From Phycisphaerae bacterium (GTDB taxonomy: Bacteria > Planctomycetota > Phycisphaerae > Sedimentisphaerales > SG8-4), in NCBI GenBank assembly GCA_030613765.1, contig JAUWLI010000053.1, positions 1 through 12,121 of the forward strand: 12,121 nucleotides of DNA, read 5' to 3'. Positions 1 to 6,215 of the stretch are shown one piece after another (within the stretch, counting starts at the first letter, position 1; each line of letters starts with the position of its first letter). The notes below the pieces were generated by a model. That model made no database searches. It worked only from the letters and a program-made list of their open reading frames with translations, and was not told where the DNA came from. Both the position numbers and the translations under genes were made by a program.

Positions 1-1155
1 TTTGCCGGCGCGAACGGCCCACTGGTCGGAGCCATCGCAAAAGAAAAGGGCATTGTGGAGGGGCTTTTTTGTTTGGCCGCGAAGTACCGGGAGCATGTTC
101 TTTCCGTCATAGATACGGTCGGTGGGAAGAGATGCTCCGGCGGCCGAAAGGATGGTGGGCATGACATCCAGGCTTATGACTGGTTCATTACAGACGGCTG
201 CCTTGGGAAGCTTTGCCGGCCAGCTTACAATAAAGGGGACACGGATTCCACCTTCATAAACAGTCTGCTTGTAATCGCGTAAAACTCCGTTATTGGCAAA
301 ATTCTTTTTTGCACCTCCGTTATCGGAGAAAAAGATGACGAGGGTATTTTCGTCGGCGCCGGTCCGCTTGAGGGCGTTGAGGACATCACCAACGGCTTCA
401 TCCATACATGCGAGCATTGCGAGGTAGATGTCACGGTCCTTACTGGCGGTATTGAAGCGTTTTATATCTTCGGGCGGCGCCTGCAGGGGCCAGTGTACGG
501 CGTTAAAGGGCAAATAGAGGAAAAAAGGCCGGCTTCGGTTGCGCTCGATGAACGAGACGGCATGTCGCGCGAGGTTATGTGTGAGGTAACCGGTATCGTT
601 AATCGGTTTTTCATTGCGATATATGGAGGTGTAGTCGTCGGTTATGCTAAGATCGAAGTAGTCATGGGCGCCGTGACCGAGGAAGCCGTAGAATTCGTCA
701 AAGCCGCGTTTGAGAGGGCGATATTGCGGCTGGATTCCTACGTGCCATTTTCCGATAACGGCGGTGGCGTAGCCTTGTTTTTTGAGCAGGTCGGCGATTG
801 TGACTTCGCCCAGGGGCAATCCTGTCCTTGAATCACCGCCTGTATAGAAACCGAACCGCTGTTGATATCTGCCGGTCAACAGTCCCGCCCGGGTCGGCGC
901 ACAGACATAGGCGCTGGCGTAGGCGTTTGTCAATCGCACGCCCTGGCGGGCGAGCCGGTCAATGTTGGGTGTGCTGACCTCTTTCGGATGGTCGTAACAA
1001 CTTGCATCGGCGTATCCCTGGTCATCTGAAACGATAAGCACAATATTCGGGGGGGCATTTTTACGTGCCGCCGAAGCGTGACCGGAGAACCAGAATGCTC
1101 CTGCTGAGGCGGCCAGGCACTTTTTCAAAAAGCGGCGTCGGTTCAAGTTTTTCAT
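1..1155 (-). CDS. Sulfatase (arylsulfatase A-like), Tat-exported, C-terminus beyond window
   Basis: This is a formylglycine-dependent sulfatase that hydrolyses sulfate esters, probably on a sulfated glycan, outside the cytoplasm. The frame is open from an ATG through the window edge, giving 385 codons without a stop, so the C-terminal part is missing. A ribosome site GGAGA sits 5 nt before the ATG. The N-terminus MKNLNRRRFLKK followed by a hydrophobic stretch ending HASA (about 1-29) is a Tat signal. Metal-binding Asp44-Asp45 lie in VSDDQGY. The catalytic signature is C-A-P-T-R with Cys85 as the residue converted to formylglycine, followed by AGLLTGRY. IGKWH (near 138-142) and FSDNGG (near 293) are further active-site motifs. 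The gene lies 45 nt downstream of a pseudopilin gene on the same strand, a frequent planctomycete pairing. The substrate cannot be told from sequence. The family call is very secure. Confidence 0.95.
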   Translation of the reverse strand, partial: MKNLNRRRFLKKCLAASAGAFWFSGHASAARKNAPPNIVLIVSDDQGYADASCYDHPKEVSTPNIDRLARQGVRLTNAYASAYVCAPTRAGLLTGRYQQRFGFYTGGDSRTGLPLGEVTIADLLKKQGYATAVIGKWHVGIQPQYRPLKRGFDEFYGFLGHGAHDYFDLSITDDYTSIYRNEKPINDTGYLTHNLARHAVSFIERNRSRPFFLYLPFNAVHWPLQAPPEDIKRFNTASKDRDIYLAMLACMDEAVGDVLNALKRTGADENTLVIFFSDNGGAKKNFANNGVLRDYKQTVYEGGIRVPFIVSWPAKLPKAAVCNEPVISLDVMPTILSAAGASLPTDRIYDGKNMLPVLRGQTKKPLHNALFFCDGSDQWAVRAGK

Positions 1156-1200
1156 TTCTTTCTCCTTTTCGAGTTATTTGAAAAGGTATCAACCTCGATA

Positions 1201-2088
1201 TCATTTCTGACCATCTATTGGTGGGTCGTTTACCAGTAGTGAATCAATTAAATCTGCAGGCTGGCTGGTGAGGGTCGGTGGGGCGCCGCGGCGGATGTCG
1301 GAGCCAGAACAGAAGGTGTAGATATTGTCATCTTTGACGCCACAGAAAGATTTCTTTTCGAAGGTTACATTGCCATCCACATATAAAACGTTTTGGCCAT
1401 CATCTTTGTGGGCGGTGGTGTTACCATTGCTAATCTGCTCGTTTGTTCCATTCGGGTCGAATTTAGAAAAATCTCTGGCTTTGGCAAAGGGAGATTTAAT
1501 CCAAGGATTTCTGTCAGCAACGACAGCCATACCGGGAAGGTTGGATAGGCTCAATGAATATTTACCATACGGCAGGTGGTAAGAGTAGCTACAATGCATG
1601 GAAGGATCGGGGCCAAAATCCCACAAGTCCGAGAGTTCTTTGTCCCGTATGCCATATTTAGAGGATTTGAACTCCCTGATTCCGGGTTTGGCTTTGCATA
1701 TAAAGGACTTTGGTGCAACATCCTCATACCTGACCAACAGGTATAGACTGGCGGAGATGGTCGCCTGGCCGTCACCGCGTTTTAAGCTAAAGGCGTCAGA
1801 GAGGTTATTGGCCATCCAGTTAGGAGTACGGCCCCACCTGGAATTCGGGCCGCCTGCACGGGGGAAATCGCTGTCGTAGTCGTTTGCATAGTCATACATT
1901 GCCTTGCCGATCTGCGAGAGGTTCGTGCCGCAGTTTATTCGAAAGGCCCGCTGCCTCAGTCTGGCCAGAGCGGGCATCAAAACGCTCATCAGCAACACTA
2001 TGGTCGCAATCACGACTAATAGGTCAGCTAATGTAAAAGCCCTTTTCTTAATTTCTTTTCCTATTTGGCATTTAGAGAGTTTAGTCAC
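1201..2088 (-). CDS. Type II secretion/type IV-like pseudopilin, H-X9-DG family (DUF1559-like)
   Basis: This 295-residue protein has a prepilin N-terminus: a basic leader (KEIKKR), a cleavage site at Ala17|Phe18, then a hydrophobic helix TLADLLVVIATIVLLMSVLM (about 19-38). The usual glycine before cleavage is Ala, and the usual Glu at +5 is Asp22. A Cys53 segment NLSQIGKAMYDYAND follows, as is usual in planctomycete pseudopilins. Near the C-terminus His227 is followed, after ten residues, by Asp238-Gly239 (QNVLYVDG), a one-residue variant of the H-X9-DG signature. The start is GTG: an in-frame TAA lies two codons upstream and no ATG lies before the cleavage site. AAGG sits about nine bases before it. 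Proteins of this family occur in many copies in planctomycetes; their role in secretion or envelope structure is not established. It probably shares a transcript with the downstream sulfatase. Confidence 0.9.
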   Translation of the reverse strand: MTKLSKCQIGKEIKKRAFTLADLLVVIATIVLLMSVLMPALARLRQRAFRINCGTNLSQIGKAMYDYANDYDSDFPRAGGPNSRWGRTPNWMANNLSDAFSLKRGDGQATISASLYLLVRYEDVAPKSFICKAKPGIREFKSSKYGIRDKELSDLWDFGPDPSMHCSYSYHLPYGKYSLSLSNLPGMAVVADRNPWIKSPFAKARDFSKFDPNGTNEQISNGNTTAHKDDGQNVLYVDGNVTFEKKSFCGVKDDNIYTFCSGSDIRRGAPPTLTSQPADLIDSLLVNDPPIDGQK

Positions 2089-2240
2089 ACTTTAGCGCCT
2101 TTCAATGCAACGGAAGTAGAAGGTCTGTTTTGACATTGCGAGTGTTTCAATTGTTTTTTAGCAGGTTTTGCAGGGATAGCGTCGCCGGCCGTGAGGGTAA
2201 GGAATTCGCATTGATTCAAGTTTTGCATTTATCCTTCTTT

Positions 2241-2936
2241 TCATTCTTTTTCTTTGTTGTCTTTTAACAGGTCGGGACGCCATTTTTTTGTACGTTCAAT
2301 GGCCTGCTGGCGGCGCCATTCGGCGATTTTTGCGTGGTCGCCGCTTAAGAGGATGTCGGGGACCTTCATATCGCGAAAGACTTCGGGCCTGGTATACTGG
2401 GGGTACTCCAAGAGGCCTTCACTGAAGGAATCGTCTTTGGAGGAGTCTTCGTCGCCGAGGGCATCAGGCAACAATCTAACGACGGCGTCGATGATTACCA
2501 TAGCAGGAAACTCACCGCCACTTAAGACGTAATCGCCGATGGAGATTTGCTCTACGTCGAGACCGATGCGGATTCGCTCGTCGAAGCCTTCGTATCTGCC
2601 GGCGATTAGAATGAGGCGTTTCTCGGCGCTTAGTTCGAGGGCTTTTTTCTGGTCGAATTTCTGTCCCTGCGGGGTCAGGAGAATGGTGCGTCCCTTTTCG
2701 GGGGAGAGTTTTTGTACGTGTTCGAAGCAATCAAAAAGAGGGCCGGGCATCATAACCATACCCGGCCCACCGCCATACGGCTTATCATCGACCTTCCTGA
2801 AAGTATCTTTGGTGAAATCTCTTATGTTTGTAAGAACGATATCAACGAGTCCGTTTTCCCGGGCCCTCTTTAATATAGAGTGGCCCAGGGGAGATTCGAA
2901 CATCTCCGGGAAAAGAGTTAAGATATCGACCCTCAT
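2241..2936 (-). CDS. trmD: tRNA (guanine-N1)-methyltransferase TrmD
   Basis: TrmD methylates N1 of guanine 37 in tRNAs reading CNN-type codons, using S-adenosylmethionine, and so prevents +1 frameshifting. The 231-residue product starts [13 protein letters not shown], which is diagnostic. It has GGGPGMVM (55-62). The trefoil-knot SAM site is formed by LTPQGQ (87-92), [11 protein letters not shown] (112-122) and [11 protein letters not shown] (132-142). The segment [17 protein letters not shown] (168-184) carries the catalytic Asp region, and [16 protein letters not shown] follows. Length matches the family. Its ATG overlaps the rpsP stop as TAATG, so translation is probably coupled to rpsP. 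rimM, normally between these two genes, is absent, and no rplS follows. Confidence 0.98.
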   Translation of the reverse strand: MRVDILTLFPEMFESPLGHSILKRARENGLVDIVLTNIRDFTKDTFRKVDDKPYGGGPGMVMMPGPLFDCFEHVQKLSPEKGRTILLTPQGQKFDQKKALELSAEKRLILIAGRYEGFDERIRIGLDVEQISIGDYVLSGGEFPAMVIIDAVVRLLPDALGDEDSSKDDSFSEGLLEYPQYTRPEVFRDMKVPDILLSGDHAKIAEWRRQQAIERTKKWRPDLLKDNKEKE

Positions 2937-4243
2937 TACTGTTGTTTTTCGTCTTTTGTTTTGGCCTTTTTAGCGGTTTTCTTTTTGCGTACGGGCTTGG
3001 TTTTTTCTTTGGCTTTCGGCTTTTCCTTGGATTCCGCTTCTGTTTTTTCTTCTACCAACGGCCCTTCTGCCTCGGGCTCAGTTTTTGCCTTGGCCTTTTT
3101 AGCGGTTTTCTTTTTGCGTACCGGCCTGACTTTTTCTTTGACTTTTGGTTTTGCTTCAGGTTCCCGGGCTTTTTCTTCAACCAACTGCTCTTTGGCTTGC
3201 GGCTCAGGCTCGGCTTTTTTCTTTCTCTTAGGCTTCGGCTTTTCTTCTACCTTTTCCGGTTCCGGCTGGGCTTCAGGCTCTTCAACATCCCCTGCCTCGG
3301 CCTTCGGCTCATCTTCCGGCTTTGGCTCAACAGCCTCGATTATTGGTTCGGGCTCCGGTTCTTTGGCTTGGGGTTCGGGCTCTGGTTCTTTGGCTTGGGG
3401 TTCGGGTTTTTCTTCGGGAGTTTTAGCCTCTTCAGGCTCGGGTTTGGCTTCCGGTTCCGGTTCTTTAGCTTCCGGCTTTGGCTCTGCGGCCTCGACTTTT
3501 ACCTCTGGTTCGGGCTCCGGTTCTTTTGCCTGGGCTTCGGGCTCGGGCTCTGGTTCTTTGGCTTCCGGCTTTTCCTCAACGGCCTCGATTACTGGCTCTG
3601 GTTCTGGCTCCGGTTCTTTTGCCTGGGGCTCAGCCTCAGGCTGGGATTCGGGTTTTTCTTCTGCTTTTGGTTCAGGCTCCGGTTTAGCTTCTGCCTGGGC
3701 TTTTGCATCAGCTTCAGCCTTTGCTTTAGCCTCTTCCCGGTCTTTTGCATCGGCTTCCGCCTTTACTTTAGCCTCTTCCCTGGCTTTTGCATCGGCTTCG
3801 GCCTTTGCCTTTGCTTCAGCTTCGGCCTTTGCTTTTGCCTCAACTTCGGCCTTTGCTTTTGCCTCTTCGGCCTCAGTAATGCCCTTGGCAGCTTTTTCGG
3901 CGGCTATTCTTTCGGCTTTTGTGAAGAATTTTCCCTTTGCACGAGCAATGGCTTTTGCGCGTGCTCGGCGCGCGGACGTTTCTTCTGCATATTTGTTCTT
4001 GATGCCGTGGCGGAGGAGTATCTGCGAAACTGTATCGGAGGGTATTGCACCTTTATCGAGCCAATACTGGACCCGTTCGCGGTTTAGTACGACCTGCTTT
4101 TGGGGGTCTTTTTCAATGGGGTCGTAATGTCCGAGCTTTTCAATAATTCTGCCATTGCGCGGCGTCCTCGAATCGATAGCATTAATTCTGAAGAACGGGC
4201 GATGCCGCCTTCCCAAACGCATGAGTCTTAACTTTACTGCCAT
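2936..4243 (-). CDS. rpsP: 30S ribosomal protein S16 with a ~350-residue low-complexity extension
   Basis: Residues 1-82 are an ordinary S16: [20 protein letters not shown] at the start, then [14 protein letters not shown] and [21 protein letters not shown]16 is an assembly and structural protein of the 30S subunit and usually has 80-100 residues; this one has 435. The rest is low complexity in three zones. Residues about 83-187 are basic, then alternating Lys/Glu/Ala (three AKAKAE[VA][ED] octads, then two 14-residue units), predicted helical. Residues 188-334 are acidic and Pro/Glu-rich with six AKEPEPE-type units. Residues 335-435 are lysine-rich, with [12 protein letters not shown] occurring twice (374-385 and 417-428). 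The ATG is preceded by AAGGA seven bases away. The reading frame is intact and flows directly into the trmD start, so the tail is not a frameshift artefact. Its function is unknown; the basic end could bind nucleic acid (inference). Confidence 0.95.
   Translation of the reverse strand: MAVKLRLMRLGRRHRPFFRINAIDSRTPRNGRIIEKLGHYDPIEKDPQKQVVLNRERVQYWLDKGAIPSDTVSQILLRHGIKNKYAEETSARRARAKAIARAKGKFFTKAERIAAEKAAKGITEAEEAKAKAEVEAKAKAEAEAKAKAEADAKAREEAKVKAEADAKDREEAKAKAEADAKAQAEAKPEPEPKAEEKPESQPEAEPQAKEPEPEPEPVIEAVEEKPEAKEPEPEPEAQAKEPEPEPEVKVEAAEPKPEAKEPEPEAKPEPEEAKTPEEKPEPQAKEPEPEPQAKEPEPEPIIEAVEPKPEDEPKAEAGDVEEPEAQPEPEKVEEKPKPKRKKKAEPEPQAKEQLVEEKAREPEAKPKVKEKVRPVRKKKTAKKAKAKTEPEAEGPLVEEKTEAESKEKPKAKEKTKPVRKKKTAKKAKTKDEKQQ
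2961..3121 (-). repeat. 43-codon tandem duplication encoding the basic S16 tail
   Basis: Two copies of the same 129-base unit encode the C-terminal part of the S16 extension. A 32-base core is identical in both copies (2961-2992 and 3090-3121) and encodes most of [12 protein letters not shown]. The flanking codons have diverged but both units begin with LVEEK. The period is an exact multiple of three, so the frame is kept. The lysine-rich motif resembles the Lys/Ala tails of histone H1-like proteins by composition only. Confidence 0.85.
3242..3682 (-). repeat. Pro/Glu-rich AKEPEPE repeats inside the S16 extension
   Basis: Encodes residues 188-334 of the S16 product, dominated by Pro-Glu dipeptides. 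AKEPEPE-type units occur six times, separated by short spacers such as [10 protein letters not shown] and [10 protein letters not shown]. It is strongly acidic and expected to be extended and disordered. At DNA level the plus strand shows repeated ggctc[c/g]ggttctttggc[t/c] blocks. The zone sits between the helical KAEA zone and the basic tail, so it could act as a spacer (inference). Confidence 0.8.
3683..3880 (-). repeat. KAEA-type helical repeats inside the S16 extension
   Basis: This stretch encodes residues 122-187 of the S16 product. It starts after GITEAEE and contains three octads ([24 protein letters not shown]). They are followed by two 14-residue units, [14 protein letters not shown] and [14 protein letters not shown], and a partial third. 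Alternating Lys and Glu on an Ala background predicts a long, solvent-exposed single alpha helix. The DNA is visibly repetitive, built from near-identical gcttcggccttt-like blocks on the plus strand, consistent with growth by slippage or unequal recombination. Confidence 0.85.
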
Positions 4244-4263
4244 AATTTTTCCTTTCGTGAGTC

Positions 4264-4291
4264 TTTATAATCAATTTCCGTGAAATGCAAA
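4264..4291 (-). promoter_or_regulatory. Candidate sigma70-type promoter for rpsP-trmD
   Basis: On the minus strand, TTTGCA (complement of 4286-4291) and TATAAA (complement of 4264-4269) are separated by 16 bp. A start of transcription a few bases further on would leave a leader of only about 15 nt, just enough for the AAGGA ribosome site. This would let rpsP and trmD be transcribed independently of the sulfatase-orphan segment upstream. It is a visual match only. Confidence 0.35.
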
Positions 4292-4298
4292 AGGCAAA

Positions 4299-4643
4299 TC
4301 ACGAAACACGTTTAAAATGTAGTGCGTAGCCATTTAAGAAAATCGCTAAAACAGCAGGGTCAATCCGGGCGTCGGCTGCGATTCTTTGTACCTGTTCGTC
4401 GGTTAAAGTACCGGCGCCGGCTTTTTCGTCCGGTGTCATTATGGCCACCGCTTTTTTCAGCTGGTCCAATTCTTCGGCACTTGGTGCGGCGAGCATTGCC
4501 AATTCACTGGTGCCTTGAATATCTTTGAACTGGCCCCGAACCAGCTTGCCGTATTCGCTGCCAGAAAAGCGAGCAACTTTTTCCAGGTAATGCTCAATCG
4601 ACATTTTGGATTCTATCGTCGTTTTTGATTCTCCTTTTGTCAT
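4299..4643 (-). CDS. Small orphan protein with an SRP54 M-domain-like C-terminal half
   Basis: This 114-residue protein has no name I recognise. The ATG at the right edge is taken as the start; a TTG one codon upstream is possible, and neither has a strong ribosome site. A second in-frame ATG (MSIEHYLEKV) 39 bases on is another option. The C-terminal part beginning MTPDEK lines up without gaps with the Ffh segment beginning MTPRER. Over 38 positions it shares M, T, P, E, then R, A, A, A and P at matching spacing, plus many conservative hydrophobic matches (Ile/Val, Leu/Val, Tyr/Phe), and the preceding helix EL..L...V also matches. In Ffh this is the end of the M domain that binds SRP RNA, but the orphan lacks the arginine cluster. 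The protein is predicted helical, with no signal or membrane segment. Its position between ffh and rpsP fits a role tied to targeting or translation (inference). Confidence 0.8.
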   Translation of the reverse strand: MTKGESKTTIESKMSIEHYLEKVARFSGSEYGKLVRGQFKDIQGTSELAMLAAPSAEELDQLKKAVAIMTPDEKAGAGTLTDEQVQRIAADARIDPAVLAIFLNGYALHFKRVS

Positions 4644-4670
4644 CAAATTTACTTTAGCTTTTACACAATC

Positions 4671-6116
4671 TTAGTTCGAAGCGAGCAGCAGTGGTTTTGG
4701 GTTTTCGACCCAGCCTGCCGGGCGCTGGTTTTTGCCTTTTCGATTGAGGTCTCCAAGGTCGTCGCGGGCCTTTTCGGCCAGAGCGAGAAGACGCTTGACG
4801 ACGTCGGGATTCTTATCTGCCACGTTATTTTTTTCTGCGATATCGGCGTCGAGATTATACAACTGAAGCGGGCTGTTGGGTATTGGTTTTCCCCAGTTTC
4901 GTCTTTTTGTTTTCTGGGGCAGGTGCAGCTTCCAGGGGCCTGAGCGGACGGCCTGTAACTGGTCTATCTGATAATAATAGAATGCCTTGTGCGGCGACTT
5001 TGCCCCTTTTCTGCCTGCCATCAAGGGCCAGATGTTCCTGCCATCAATGATGCGGTCGGCGGGCGGTTTTGTGCCGGCAAGTCCGGCGAAAGTGGGGAGC
5101 AGGTCCATTGTTGTTGCGATTTCGTTACAGGTTTTGTCTGCGGGTATTTTTCCTGGGAAGCGGACGATACATGGCTCACGCATTCCGCCTTCCCAGGTGC
5201 TTCCCTTGTGGCCTCGAAGGGGGCCGTTGCCGCCTCCGAACCTATTGGAGGCACCGTTGTCGGAGGTGAATACGACGAGGGTTCGATTGTCGATGCCGAG
5301 TTTCCTGATCGCGGCGAGGATTTCGCCGGTGGACCAATCGATTTCTTCTACGGTGTCTCCGTATCTGCCATTCGCGGATTTGCCTCGGAACTTTTCGCTG
5401 GCGTGTACTGGGTTGTGGGGCATGGTGTGTGGCAAGTAAATAAAGAAGGGTTTATCCTTATTAGCAGTTATGAACTTAATCGCCTCTTCAGTGTAGCGTT
5501 TTGTGAGTGTTTCCTGAACGGCCGGTGCTTCGATGACTTTTTTGTTGCGCAGTAGAGGCAGGGGTGGGCGATTATTATTTCTTCCCTTGCCCATGTCGTT
5601 GCTGTATGGGATGCCGTAGTAATAATCGAAGCCCTGGCTTGTGGGTAGAAACTCGGGCTGGTCGCCGAGGTGCCATTTACCAATGCAGGCGGTTGCATAG
5701 CCCTGCTCCCTGAGCAGGTCTGCAATAGTAATCTCGGCCGGGTTGAGGCCCTTTTTGTTCACTGGGAAGAGAACGCACAGGCCGGTATCGTTGCCGTGCA
5801 TATTGACTCGGCGGGGATAGCAGCCGGTCATCAGAGACGAGCGTGATGGCGTGCATACACCGCTGGTCACGTAGAAGCTGGTAAAGCGCATGCCTTCGGC
5901 GGCCATACGGTCGATGTTGGGCGTGCGGTGCTTTGTTGAGCCGAAGCAGCCGACATCGCCATAGCCGAGGTCGTCACAGTAGATGATAATAAAATTCGGC
6001 GGTCGGCGGACGCCGGAGCGCCGCTGTGAAGCTGCGGTACAACCGGGCATTGCCAGGGAGGCGGCTGTCAAGCCTGCAACTTTTAACAAATCACGACGGT
6101 TTAGATTTTTTTTCAT
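4671..6116 (-). CDS. Sulfatase (arylsulfatase A-like), Tat-exported, complete
   Basis: A complete 481-residue sulfatase. The N-terminus MKKNLNRRDLLKVAG is a Tat signal, and a poor lipobox-like MPGC (Cys26) follows, so it might be anchored as a lipoprotein. Metal-binding Asp48-Asp49 lie in YCDDLGYGD. The catalytic signature is C-T-P-S-R with Cys88 (SSLMTG follows), the cysteine type that is converted to formylglycine. IGKWHLG, the PHTMPHNP histidines and FTSDNGAS complete the active site. The C-terminal subdomain is present (LQAVRSGPWKLHL, QLYNLDADIAEKNN). The ATG has AGGA six bases upstream. It lies between ffh and the orphan/rpsP genes in the same orientation, an unusual place for a catabolic enzyme. 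It is a different subfamily member from the truncated sulfatase at the window's left end. No maturation enzyme gene is in view. Confidence 0.96.
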   Translation of the reverse strand: MKKNLNRRDLLKVAGLTAASLAMPGCTAASQRRSGVRRPPNFIIIYCDDLGYGDVGCFGSTKHRTPNIDRMAAEGMRFTSFYVTSGVCTPSRSSLMTGCYPRRVNMHGNDTGLCVLFPVNKKGLNPAEITIADLLREQGYATACIGKWHLGDQPEFLPTSQGFDYYYGIPYSNDMGKGRNNNRPPLPLLRNKKVIEAPAVQETLTKRYTEEAIKFITANKDKPFFIYLPHTMPHNPVHASEKFRGKSANGRYGDTVEEIDWSTGEILAAIRKLGIDNRTLVVFTSDNGASNRFGGGNGPLRGHKGSTWEGGMREPCIVRFPGKIPADKTCNEIATTMDLLPTFAGLAGTKPPADRIIDGRNIWPLMAGRKGAKSPHKAFYYYQIDQLQAVRSGPWKLHLPQKTKRRNWGKPIPNSPLQLYNLDADIAEKNNVADKNPDVVKRLLALAEKARDDLGDLNRKGKNQRPAGWVENPKPLLLASN

Positions 6117-6139
6117 GATCTTTCCTGTCGAAAAATCCC

Positions 6140-6169
6140 CCTATAAATTGGAGGAATAAATACTGCCAA
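6140..6169 (-). promoter_or_regulatory. Candidate promoter for the sulfatase, partly inside the repeat element
   Basis: On the minus strand TTGGCA (complement of 6164-6169, one mismatch to the -35 consensus) is followed after 18 bp by TATAGG (complement of 6140-6145, four of six). The -35 lies in one arm of the inverted repeat between ffh and the sulfatase. If real, the sulfatase has its own promoter rather than depending only on read-through from ffh. Confidence 0.3.
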
Positions 6170-6209
6170 GGCCAGGTCCTTCGCTGCGTTCAGGATGGCA
6201 TTAGTATTT
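6158..6209. repeat. Hairpin-forming small repeat, copy 1 (ffh-sulfatase interval)
   Basis: Outer arms AAATACT (6158-6164) and AGTATTT (6203-6209) are perfect reverse complements. Inside them GCCA pairs with TGGC and TCCT with AGGA around the core TCGCTGCGTTC. The central part (6172-6197) is a near-copy of 7784-7809, differing at only a couple of positions. The core resembles the widespread small hairpin-forming intergenic repeat family with CCTTCGCTGCGCTCAGGAT-like sequence found in many bacterial genomes (recalled, not searched). A T-rich run follows on the plus strand only, so it is not an obvious terminator for ffh. Confidence 0.7.
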
Positions 6210-6215
6210 TTGGTT

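Noticed and set aside
55..831. Plus-strand open frames within the left-end region
   Set aside because: They lie antisense to a clear sulfatase with all its active-site motifs and encode nothing recognisable.
2089..2240. Promoter or terminator between trmD and the pseudopilin gene
   Set aside because: I found no hexamer pair with acceptable spacing and no stem with a T-run; the CCGGCC-rich patch is too short to call.
3242..3880. The repetitive block as a CRISPR array or non-coding satellite
   Set aside because: Repeat units vary in length, have no unique spacers, and stay in frame within rpsP; they are coding low-complexity repeats.
2942..4127. Two long open frames on the plus strand opposite rpsP, rich in Phe/Leu/Gly or Ser/Ala/Gly
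   Set aside because: They are mirror images of the low-complexity S16 extension, whose restricted codon set leaves antisense frames open. They have no recognisable domain and no supported start.
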